Positions 24,808 through 35,265 of a stretch of DNA of 64,000 nt are shown piece by piece; position 1 is the first letter of the stretch, and every line of letters begins with the position of its first letter. This DNA is from Blasia pusilla. Taxonomy: Eukaryota > Marchantiophyta > Marchantiopsida > Blasiales. The stretch covers positions 38,812,001-38,876,000 of the forward strand of contig CM114271.1 in the NCBI GenBank assembly GCA_050084515.1, given 5' to 3'. The notes under the pieces are model-generated. The model was not told where the DNA came from. It saw only the letters and a list, made by a program, of their open reading frames with translations, and ran no database searches. Both the position numbers and the translations under genes were made by a program.

Positions 24808-25360
24808 TGTTGGATTCTCAACATCCACTTCTCTAAGCACTATTAATCTGATTGGCCCGCTTGTATGAGGAGAAGCCTAGATTGATGGTTTCGACTTAGA
24901 CGTCGGAGGAGTCATAGTAATATGAAGTAGGTGGTTTATGGAGTAGCATTACTAGGATTATCTAACCCTATATTGCATCAAGGTGCAGTGCACCCTAATG
25001 CAATATAGGGAAAAAACCCTATCTAACCCTATATTGCATTAGGGTGCACTATAACTTTCTGTTTTCTCACAAATCCTAGTAACGCTACTTTATATTAGTG
25101 CTTAGTAACCCAATATAGGGTTAGATAGGGTTTTTTCGTTTCTAATAATATTAATGAAGAAAAATAGGTAAAAAAATCCTAGTTTCTCGAGTAGTGAAAT
25201 AGTTGGGAGCCGTAGCGACAACACATTCTCGTATGTCAAGTTATCTCTATGTTCAGGTTCCATCAAAGCTCTTCTGTGAGCACACGAACAGACTATGCCA
25301 CTTTGTATCTCCAAGTTTTGTAAAAGATTTCAATGATTTTATCACTTTCTATTTTCTCAC
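24808..25360 (+). repeat. 3' LTR of the copia element, with extra inverted repeats
   Basis: Begins with TGTTGG after the polypurine tract and aligns with the 5' LTR at both ends. It is about 110 bp longer because of a block (24966-25130) of inverted units, including a perfect 20-bp pair, 25017-25036 against 25111-25130. Confidence 0.85.
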
Positions 25361-25860
25361 AAATCACACATTGGGAATTTTCTTATCATTCAACATAGTA
25401 TATCGTTGCGTCAACAATGTATCAGTTCTTCCACTCAACCACTTCATTTTTTTGTGGAGTGTAACGGCAAGTCACTTTTCGTTGGATGCCATTTTCAGGT
25501 AAGTAATCATCAAACTCTGTTAAAAGATATCCTCCTCCTCCATCACAACACAATTTAAGATTATGTTATCCAATTTGCTCTTCTACCATAATTATGGATG
25601 TTGGAACATTGAGAATACTTGTGACTTTGCTTTCATAAAGTATATCCATATATACCTAGAGAAGTTATAAATAAATGAAACCACTAAGGTTGTGTTGTGA
25701 TATTGTCCACATATCATTGTGAATCAACTCCAATATCTTAAATGCTCTTCTATCTTGCTTTAAAAATGGAAATATAACTTATTTTCCAAAACAGAAAGTC
25801 ACCATCACCACCTTATATTTTTGTCTAGTTTTGGTTCACAGTTGATTGAGTGAAGTTATG
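25361..25860. other. Spacer between copia fragments
   Basis: No clear coding remnant. It may be further decayed retroelement sequence belonging to the minus-strand gag that follows. Confidence 0.35.
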
Positions 25861-26713
25861 TTAAGTGTTTCTTCCTCTTTATGTTTCATATCCATCACGA
25901 CCACGGAAGCTTCTACCACGACCTTTGCCTTTATTTGATCCATTACTTGCAAATAGCGCAATCTCTTCTATACTAGTTAGGCGAGCTAGTGTTTTTGACT
26001 AGGCACATCTCCTCACTAATTAACAGCGCGAATAACTCTTGAAAAATTGGACAATTCTATCTCATAGACAAAAAGGTCTCAAAAGACTTTTAATCTTTTA
26101 TAAGACCTTGAACAATGAACAAAATCATATCATTATCTTCTAAAATAACTCCAATGCTATTCAAAAAATCAACAATATGAATGACACTTAAAACATAATA
26201 ATTGTTACTTTTTAATGTTTTCTTTCATTTGTTCAATTTTTATTTCAATTGAAACTTTCTAGCCTTTATAGATATCTTGAAAAACTTTTCCAGTGCATCC
26301 CCCATCTCCTTCGCAATCTTAGCATCTTAAATGTGACCAATCATTCGTGAATTGATTGTTGTTCAAATGTAGTGGATTTCTTACCTTGTGCATTTGTTCT
26401 AGGTATCTTGAGTCACCTTTTGGTTTGGACTCATCACTTGCAAGAAGCTCCCATAGTTCTTGACCCTTGAGAAATTGCTTCATGCGAAACCTCCCAAACA
26501 TTATAATTGTGCTTATGTAGCTTCTCGCCTCTAATTATTGTTGAGGAATATGCCATGAAGAACGATTTTACTTACAAAATATAATTTCAGGCTCTCCACT
26601 GCTCCAGTTGAAGCATAAACCACTCCTACATGGAAATTGACTTGAAATTTTGCAAAATTGACCAATTGTGTGGAAGAACTAGTCAAAATTGGCATGCAGA
26701 GAGCAAACTGCAC
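25860..26713 (-). pseudogene. Copia gag remnant, minus strand
   Basis: Read on the minus strand from 26713: LHKHNYNVWE, after a frameshift FRMKQFLKGQELWELLASDE, then AKEMGDALEKFF, KARKFQLK, VLSVIHIVDFLNSIGVILE, FIVQGLIKD and FQELFALLISEEMCL. A basic GSNKGKGRGRSFRGRDG stretch follows near 25900. This order matches the UBN2 / Retrotran_gag_2 gag of plant copia elements, where a zinc knuckle would come next (not seen here). Frameshifts and several stops break it. Its orientation is opposite to the copia element at 23827-25360, so it derives from another insertion. Confidence 0.85.
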
Positions 26714-27380
26714 AACTTTCCTTCACTAATTGCGCTTTCCTATACTAAAATTGTTATTGAAGGAGCTTAGAATGTCATAATCAAAAAAATTTGGAAGCTT
26801 TCTACAAGAAAGTCAGAGTTGACCTTTGGCATTTTTCTGACTGATGCGGACCTACATTGTTGAATTAACCAAGAAAGCCCTAAAAATTGCCTACAAAGTC
26901 TTGTCACCTTCACAACTCCATCCAAAATCTTATCTCACTCAACTCTCAATAAATTTTCCTTATCCCAAACTCAAACTATGCCTTCTCTTGCCTCTCGTCT
27001 TTCCTCAAACACCAAGAAATTGAAGTGATATTTTCTTATCGCTATGATATCATGTAGAAAATCACTAAAAAAGCATAACTAATGGGATACGACACTGTCA
27101 TACACATACACCACCATGGAGCCAAAATTTTGGAACAAGAGAATGAATGGAGGATGATCCCTTTTTTTATTATTACGGTATGTACAAGCAATCCTAACCC
27201 TAATCCTATTCATAGTCTCAAGTTATACTAATTATGGTTAACTCATCCTAGTTAAGATAATCATGCTTAACTAACTAAACAAGATTAAGCTTTACTATTT
27301 CGTATGAGTACCAAATGTAGCAATTCTGATATCCAATAAGCTTCAATATAACTTCGTCTTTAATACTATGAATATTTATT
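26714..27380. other. AT-rich spacer, nothing recognised
   Basis: Possible leader of the minus-strand copia remnant; no LTR boundary could be placed. Confidence 0.35.
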
Positions 27381-27384
27381 GCAA

Positions 27385-27590
27385 GAGGTGGGGCCCAATG
27401 ACCTACACTTACAATTTGTGATGGAAGGCAAAGCAAGGCAAGGCAGGTGGAGCAATAATGAGGGAGGGAGTTGAGGTGGAGGAATGAAGAAATGAGAAAG
27501 TGCGGAACATGAAGGGAAATGGGGGGATGAGAAAGGGGATGTGGGGCCTACATGGTCAAGTCCTTCCATAAGACGGACATAAGTTCACGG
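27385..27590. repeat. Dispersed repeat R3, copy 1
   Basis: A purine-rich unit of about 205 bp starting near AAGAGGTGGGGCCC and ending CAAGTCCTTCCATAAGACGG plus ACATAAG. It matches 54383-54598 with scattered differences. It fuses directly to a copia LTR fragment at the shared word AAGTTCACGGG. Confidence 0.75.
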
Positions 27591-27817
27591 GAAAAAATTT
27601 TCTATTAATAGAAATGAATAAAAATAGGTACAAACCTTAGTTTCACGAATAGTGAAATAGTCGAGAGCCGCAATGGTAGCGCATTCTCGTGTGTCGAGTT
27701 ATCTCCATGTTCAGGTTCAATCGAAGCTCTTCTGTGAGCGCACAGACGGACTAGGTCACTTTGTATCTCTAAGTTTTGTAAAGATTTCAGTGATGTTGTC
27801 ACTTTCTGTTTTGTCAC
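27580..27817 (+). repeat. Third copia LTR fragment (3' half only)
   Basis: Aligns with 24031-24272 and 25125-25360: TCTATTAATAGAAATGAA, GTCGAGTTATCTCCATGTTC, CGAAGCTCTTCTGTGAGCGC, ending TTTGTCAC. The 5' half of the LTR is missing and is replaced by R3. MULE-related sequence resumes directly after it. Confidence 0.85.
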
Positions 27818-28795
27818 ACCCTTCCCTTGCAATTGCATATGGGTTGTGGAATTATATGATGAACGTGTATGCAGAGTGGAAGTCAGAAGCATATCATCCA
27901 ACAATGTACACTAAATCACTAACGAGTTATGGCTTGCTTTGAAATTAACAAAATGAAGCTACCTCTCAAGGGTTTGAGGTGCTTTCTTCTGGTGAGGGCA
28001 ACGCACTTATGACTTCAAGAACAAGTAGGAAATGATTCCATGTACTTTTTTCTCTTGAATGTAGTTGTTTGTGCCTCGAGTTCCAAGATACTCGTTGGCC
28101 TTGTATCCACGTGATGACTTGGGATGTGATAAGAGGTATGGACTTAGTGAAATTGTTTGATCCCATTTGGATGAATGATTTCATATAACCTATCTATAGT
28201 TTAAGTATTTTGGTGGTTAAGAGTGATGAATTAATACCCTCATGGGAGTGTGGACCATCTTCCCCTACATCTAGGGGAGGCTAGAAGTGCATTATATGCA
28301 TCCCTAGTGGACTATCGTAAGGGAAGGTGCACCAAGGGGAGGGAGGGGGGAAATCCTTTATCCAATGAAGTGGACGGTAATATGCAAGCACTACTCATAA
28401 AAGAAGAGGATAGCAATGTGCCATTTCAAAAGGGACACATATCGAAGAGTCATAGTTATGTGCAAAGTGGTGGTCGTCAATGTAGCCATTGCAAAGAAGA
28501 GGGTCATAATAGGAAAACTTGCCCAATCTTGATAACCCATGTCATCCATGGTAGGCCTACTACTAATCCACATTGGAGCCATAGAAAAAGGCAAGTTGTG
28601 ACAAGGGATAATGTATATACTCCAGAAGATTTATACATAGATTTGACATATGCTAAAAATTTACATGACCACATGGTTGTCCAAGATTATTTCAGAATTT
28701 TTGAAGTCCTTCCTGATATGAATGACATTAATCGTTATGCAGATGATTGGATGGTGGCTACTAGGAATGTTAGATTGGTAGCTGAAGGATAGCAA
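27818..28795 (+). pseudogene. MULE transposase pseudogene, SWIM and CCHC zinc-knuckle part
   Basis: Frame 1 (about 28003-28180) has the SWIM signature ECSCLCLEFQDTRWPCIHVM: Cys at 28060 and 28066, Cys at 28102, His at 28108 (CxCx11CxH). It then shifts to an open frame at 28250-28792 containing the zinc knuckle CSHCKEEGHNRKTC at 28481-28522 (Cx2Cx4Hx4C), followed by P. SWIM followed by CCHC is the C-terminal order of MuDR-type transposases. This is therefore the missing end of the pseudogene at 21638-23826, separated from it by about 4 kb of copia debris. One in-frame TGA and at least one frameshift are present. The last 90 residues of the open frame, after the knuckle, are unrecognised. Confidence 0.75.
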
Positions 28796-30305
28796 CTTCA
28801 AATGGAACCTTTCCGATATCGCATAGAAGGTATGAAGTATTTCCAAGTGTGATTGAAATTTATGATAAGTTAGAGGAAGTAACAGAATAAGTACTTGAAG
28901 AGGAAGCTGGTTGCTCATCCATCCCACAATTAAACATGAATGGGGATTGGGACCTGAAACAGGAGGCATTTTACATAAGCCTAGCTGAACAGGCTCGTGA
29001 AGAATGCAAGGGTTTGCTTAAGAATGCCGCTAGGGGCTTAAAGCTCTTAGTATCTTCTCTCCACAAGCCTCTCGAACGTAATTAACTGCAAGCTATCGTC
29101 CATTTTGTGATAGGGGTCTTGGGCTATGATTGGCCGCTAGTGAAAGCCCCTACAACTTCAAGTAACCGTTGGGTATTGGTCATTATCCACCAGATAATCA
29201 AGAATGTGATTACATCAAGGATGAAAATACTCGTCCGCATAGAGTACATTACTATGATAAGTCAGAGTAACTCATCCACCAGGAGTAGAGAACGGTGAGG
29301 AGCACCCAATAAAAAGGCATGATAGTCGCCATTGGAAAGAACTAAATTCTATGGAGCACTACAACAAAGTGAATCCAAATGGGGCAAGCTTCCAAATTAG
29401 CAAGATATGGTTAGGGAGATAGTTGCCCAACCAAAGTGACTTAACCTAGGAAGGAAGGTTGCCAAAGGAAGATTAGCTACGAGGATCAAGGTGTGGCCAA
29501 GCATGTCCCAGTCTGACAAGATCTCACATCTATGAAGGGCTAATTATCTCTAGCAATAGCTATTACCTAAGAAAGCCCAATTTAATTGCAGGGTTTTCTC
29601 TTCATTATCATGTTGGATGTGCCATAATGGCAATCACAATGCACAAGATATAGGCCACAAGACCTCTGTGGGAGTTGTGATTTTTTTTAGAGGTGGTGAA
29701 TTGACTGCGTGGATGGAGGATGGGGTTGTGTGCGCTTCATTGTACGTGTGTGGTTCACTAGAGGCACACATGCACATGCTGATAATCCATGTTAGAATAT
29801 CTTCAGTGGAAGGTGATTGCTAGATAGTGGAGTTGCTACTTATTGGTAGAGGTTCTCAAACAACTGATTCGATCTTGATTGATCCGGATTTGCAGACCTT
29901 TGATGTGTTTCTTATTACAAGGGGTTCTCAAACAAGTGAGTCACACCTCATCACTACATTATATCGAAACAAAATGGTTATAACACATGAGCAACAAGTG
30001 TAGATAGAAACTTGCGAAGGGAGTGGAGACCGCTTCATGGTGACCTATAGTTTCGAGTATGAGGCAATACAGAAGGTTAGTCGGATATTCCAGATAGAGA
30101 AAATCTTTCTACTCGATCAACATGTCCAAAAATAAATGTATCCAACCATGGTACATGGCTTTGCATGGAAAAAAGGTCGTTACTTCTCTTATTGTGATGA
30201 TGTAGGTGGTTAGAAATGTAGACCACCTCTCCTAAGTGAGGAGTATTGGTATTCAGGGGAGGGGATAGACGAGAATGGAGGTTGTGAATGGCTGTTAATT
30301 AATCA
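28796..30305 (+). pseudogene. Decayed coding region of unknown family
   Basis: Protein-like sequence continues in shifting frames. 28803 to about 29090 holds PISHRRYEVFPSVIEIYDKL, and EEAGCSSIPQLNMNGDWDLK leading to LAEQAREECKGLLKNAARGL. 29581-30305 is a single frame of about 240 codons with only four stops: CWMCHNGNHNAQDIG, VFLITRGSQTSESHLITTLY, DRFMVTYSFEYEAIQKVSRI, then PTMVHGFAWKKGRYFSYCDD. Random DNA of this composition should hold many more stops. I recognise no domain. It may be the 3' end of the MULE, a gene captured by it, or a separate dead gene. Confidence 0.5.
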
Positions 30306-31099
30306 ATGATCAAAGGAAAATCACTCAGTATTGGCCAATTAATGTTGTGAACCATTCTTCTGATGAAAGAGAATATGTATCATCCGATAGGTTACATGGC
30401 ATGGGAGTTAGAGATACATGTGCAGAAAAATATCCCCACATGTGCATTAGAAGACAAAGTGGAGAAGATTCACGCAAAAAATCATCAAACGTTGATAGTA
30501 TGGTTTGGCTTTGTTAATGTAGTCATATACAATCATTGCGGCTATTTACATTTTTCTTTACACTTCCATGGTGATTTTTTGGGAGTTATTTTTCCTCTTA
30601 CACTTTGCTTTGTTTATGGTTTTGGCTATTTTTTAGTATCATAGAAGCTTTTTTTTATACTTGCACATGTAGAATGTGTCTGTCTGTGGCTATTTACAAT
30701 TGCCATTGGAATAGGCTTGTGTTTTCATGAAATAACCTTGTGTCTACTTTGTTTGTGGCTTAGGTGGATGCGTTTTGCAATATACATGGTGTGCATGCGA
30801 CTATGTACAGTTATATGCATCCTCCATTGAATTTTTTTTCACACTTATAGGGTTTTCTGGTGGGCAAATTCACTTCATTTCTGGACTGCCGTTATGACTA
30901 TTTACAAATAGATTGGGTTTTTTTTGGACCTTCTATGCTAAGCTCGTGGATACTTTCACTTAACATTGAATGTAAGGGCACCTACTTATAGTTGGTGATT
31001 TTGTTCTCAGATCTTATTGCATTAGGGTCTTGTTGTTCATGATGCAAGGGAAGAGAGTAACGTACTAGCTTCTCCCTCACAATAGAGTGCACCGTCAAT

Positions 31100-31508
31100 T
31101 TTTGGTGAGCAGATATTTGAACTATGCATGGAGTATGTAGGGATGAAGCTAGACCATTCCTTGGATCTACATTGCTAAGAGGAAAAGATAGATAAAAAAG
31201 AAAGAACATTGGCTAGATTAGATAAGTACTTAGATGTTCTCGAACGCACAAAAAAAACTTTGATATGCAAAAGGGAGGGGCTATTATCAAACCTAGCACT
31301 ATTTGGGTATGACTCGGCATCATTATGGCTAGAAGAATTGGCAAGGGTGGATGGCATGAAAGATTCTATTTCCAAGAGTTCAATGTTTGAGAGTGAGCTC
31401 TTTAGCATGTTAGGAGGCTCTGTAGAAGGAGGAGATAAAGAATCAACTCGAAAAAAGTCTCTTAAGGAGATATATAGATTGAAGAGGCTTTCTAAAAGTT
31501 TGCCATAA
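31100..31508 (+). CDS. Hypothetical charged protein remnant
   Basis: The open frame 31209-31508 (99 codons) is rich in Lys/Glu and helical in character (ARLDKYLDVLERTKKTL). In-frame sequence upstream, with one stop, also reads plausibly (ELCMEYVGMKLDHSLDLHC). No family recognised. It is probably a dead fragment of a larger coding region, possibly the decayed region just upstream. It ends in a double stop. Confidence 0.3.
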
Positions 31509-31633
31509 TAGGAGGATGTCAAAGGAGAAAAATTCTTGTACAATAATTTCCAAAATTGTCTTCCCTTTGAATGGAGAGTAAATATTTCTGGTTTAAAGGC
31601 ATTCATTTATGCTTTCTAAAATAGCAAAAGTTG

Positions 31634-32056
<423 letters not shown>

Positions 32057-34090
32057 CAACAGATATGGCAAGCATAATAAGTTGAGACAATCCCATAATT
32101 TCCATTCAATTATGAACATATCGGCCATATGTCTAATTTGGATTTAGCCACATCGTCTCAATACCTAGCCCATTTTAAGTGGCGGGTCTCTTATTGGCCA
32201 CGGACAACCAAGAAGGGCACGTAATGGGGAAAATTAAGTTATTAATGATCTTTATTTTCTAAGTTTTGGAATGAATTGGTGAGGGGTTTCAATTTACGAT
32301 GAATTTTGAGATGTTGTAGGAAGAGGAATTATTTGGGTGTATTGGGGAATGTGGGTAACAATGGATTCACTGCTAGAATCGAAGTTGGAAAAGTGCTCAA
32401 CTAGATGACTTTGGGTACAATTCAAGTAGTATTAGAGTGTCTGTCAAATTAGGGTTTTGGTTATTTCTTTTATTGGTTTATTTTTCCTGAGTTGTGCCGG
32501 TGTTCTTATTGTTATCGCTCACGTCTTGTGAGGGGAGTCCAATCCATACCCAAATTTCATTCAAGAGACTAGTTTTGTTGTCTTTACTCTGCAATCATAT
32601 GTAGGTGGAGTGCCTTCCTTTCCCTTTTCCATAGCTCAATTATGGATATGATACATGGTTGAATCCAACCTTATTGCTCGCTTCACCTTTTTCTGAGATT
32701 AGCTACTAAGAGGAATCCGCCTTCTAGGTAGAATTGGGGTTGCAATGTAGTTGGGCTATGTTGAAGTTTTCTCCCATTTTTTTCCTTCGTAGAGAGAAAC
32801 TTGAAAATTGTATCAAACCTGCAGCATGTATCTTGAAATTTCCCATGACTAATTTTTTTTCCCTAAACATTATATGTAGAGCTTTAGATCTCAATATTTC
32901 CACTTCGACTTCGCTCACATTTGTTCAACTCAAGTTGAGCTGGGGAGAATTCCTTTGTAGGGTGTGGCATCATTTTGAGAATTCTCTGACATTTTAGTGT
33001 GTTTTTGGAAGATCTAGATTTTCGTATCGATTCTTAGAGATACACGCTGCAGGTTCTCTTCCATAGTGTTGAATCGCTCTTTGTGGATACCCAACCCATT
33101 TTAGCTATTGGAAGAAGGAACTCGGCAAAATGATTCCGTAACCTTGGGAGAAGGGTGGCTCTCCTATCTTCGGATTAGGAAATTGGCAAATACCAAGGGC
33201 TCTGTGGAGATGATCATACAAAGTTTTCATACATCACTCTTCGACCAAAAGATGCGGGCACCAAGGGGAATAAGTAAAAGCCATCGATAGTCTAGGTTAA
33301 AAAAGGCCCTTCTAGGATAGAGTAGATCAGTGCTTCAGTTACAAAAATGGCTAAGACATCTTTAAGCCTCGATCCACTCTATTACGTCCACAAGTAGGGT
33401 GGTTTTAGCCGTAAGGAACAAACTCAAAGTATTATATACAACATAATTTGACATAAAGATGGAAGGTTTGCAATTTCTAAATTTTATTAAAAGCATGAGT
33501 ACATAACATACATTAGTTGAAACCTTCTAGCATGATGCAATTCCCTTCACCACGAAGGACATCCTTCAGCAAAACGATCACCTTGCTATTAGGCGCTATG
33601 ATGAGGCAAGCCTGTTATGAACTTCCTCGAGCTAGGTATGAAGAATATGGACATTAACCGCAATATACTCCAAGTTCTTTTGCGACCCTTCAGCCTGAAC
33701 GAGGACGGAATCAAGACCAACATGCATATGCAAATAAAGTTTCCGACCTTTACTAAGACAATGTCCTCTAAGAGAGATAGTGACAACTTCTATTGATGAC
33801 ACTGAGATTTTATCCGCCGCATTAGGGTCATGGCCAACATTCATCACAAGCGATAATGAATTTCTAGGCGAGAGGAGGTTTCAAGTTTCAACATGAACAA
33901 TATTCCTTCGAGCTCTTGCTCTATATTCCACCAGAAAAATCCAAAGACTGGTGGATTGTTTTTGTACATGAGAAACACTATCGTGGCTGCTCATGTTGAA
34001 AAATTCATGAGCAGAAATTTCCATCATAAGGGTGTCCCATCTCAGTTAGGCGGAAGGTAGAGTTCTAACTTCTACCGTGTCGACAACATA
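32057..34090. other. Spacer, nothing recognised
   Basis: A few 60-90-codon frames are present (for example 32734-32997). None resembles a known family. Confidence 0.4.
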
Positions 34091-34091
34091 G

Positions 34092-34400
34092 ATGGTCAAC
34101 GGGTTGTTCGGGTGTAACTTTGTCTTGAGATGTTGGATGAGATTGGTGACAAGTCATTGCCTCGGGAACGTTGTTTATGGTAATTTCCGTGTTTTGGTCT
34201 TAGACAGTATAGTGACCCGTTCACCAAGTCAACAATCACATGCTAATGTGTGCATGCACGTTACCGTTGGGATGAATATTTTTGGGAGAAGAGCCTTTTG
34301 GCTCATCCCAAGGCTATAAGAGAGGGAGAGATGTCATCGTTCTCATGTTGAGCCTTAGGTGCATCTGTCTTGCTTGTGTGTGCAGGATCTAGGGTGCTAA
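34092..34400 (+). repeat. Partial R1 LTR-like repeat with TATA-like core
   Basis: Aligns with the reverse complement of about 46290-46565. Shared in order: GGTGTAACTTTGTC, GTTGGATGAG, TTGGTGACAAGTCAT-like words, GGGAGAAGAGCCTTTTGGCT, CTATAAGAG (against CTATATAAG), then TCTCATGTTG. It is diverged and lacks a downstream gag. Confidence 0.6.
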
Positions 34401-35265
34401 CGTTAGAATTCTCTCATAGCAAAAGGTGGATGTGACACGATATGCTGATGTATATTTTGGAATGGAGTTTTAGGCCAGGTGGACTATTTTTACTATGATT
34501 TAGTTGAGTGATATCGATATATATATGTTAGTATATTTTGTTTATGGGTGGATTGACCCCTATGTTGAGAAGATAACTGTCGTGTGATGTGACCTACGAT
34601 GTATGTGCTCGCCGACAAAGGCATCACCACCTTGCCAAGTGAATAATCATCGGCGTCTAACCAATCAAATGCACATAAAACATTCACGTTTTCACTATAT
34701 ATATGATTAACAAACTCCTCGGATATTTCCTCTCAGCCCCCCCATCCGACGGCAATTTCTCACTTCCTATTTCTTCCGAACTTGCAAGCGGGATATGTAT
34801 ATACTTTCTATGATTTCATTCTAAATTACTTGCAAATTGCTACCATGAGCGAATTCCATATTAAATTCTTTTTCATTCTTAAATGCTTCCCGCCAATTTT
34901 GTGTTTCCGCCTCTACGGTACCGCGTCACATTCTCCCACCTTAAACCACGGAATCAACCCTAAACACAAGCCCGGTGCATCCGGTAATGACGCAATTCCA
35001 GACCTGCTGTAGCCGGTTCCGTAGGGGGCCGGGGCCTCTCATGCGTATTCCCGGACTAACGAACATGCACATGTCGGAAGTCAACGCTCCATGAGACGGT
35101 GCTCAAGACGAAAATGAAGAAATGGAAAGATATTACAAAACATGAACGCGATCGCTCAAAGAATAGCGAGAAACAAACAAACCTCCTCCTGTGAGGAAGG
35201 AACAACTCTAGCAACAGGTCTCTATCCTCCCGACTGGTCTTTCAGCTCGGTGTGCGTGCTGAGGA
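34401..35265. other. 3' flank of the DUF247 gene and spacer
   Basis: Includes the probable 3' UTR of the minus-strand gene that ends at 35266. No other gene seen. Confidence 0.5.

Larger units (their letters stand above)
23827..25360 (+). mobile_element. Copia-type LTR retrotransposon, internally deleted
   Basis: Two direct LTRs, each starting TGTTGGATTCTCAACATCCA, run 23827 to about 24272 and 24808 to about 25360. Only about 535 bp lie between them, encoding the C-terminal RNase H end of pol. A polypurine tract (AAAGGGGGAGGGGGGG) sits directly before the 3' LTR. Integrase, reverse transcriptase and gag are missing. No matching 5-bp target duplication is visible (5' flank ACCAT), so one end may be rearranged. 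The LTRs differ by many substitutions and by an inverted-repeat insertion, so the element is old. Confidence 0.9.
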
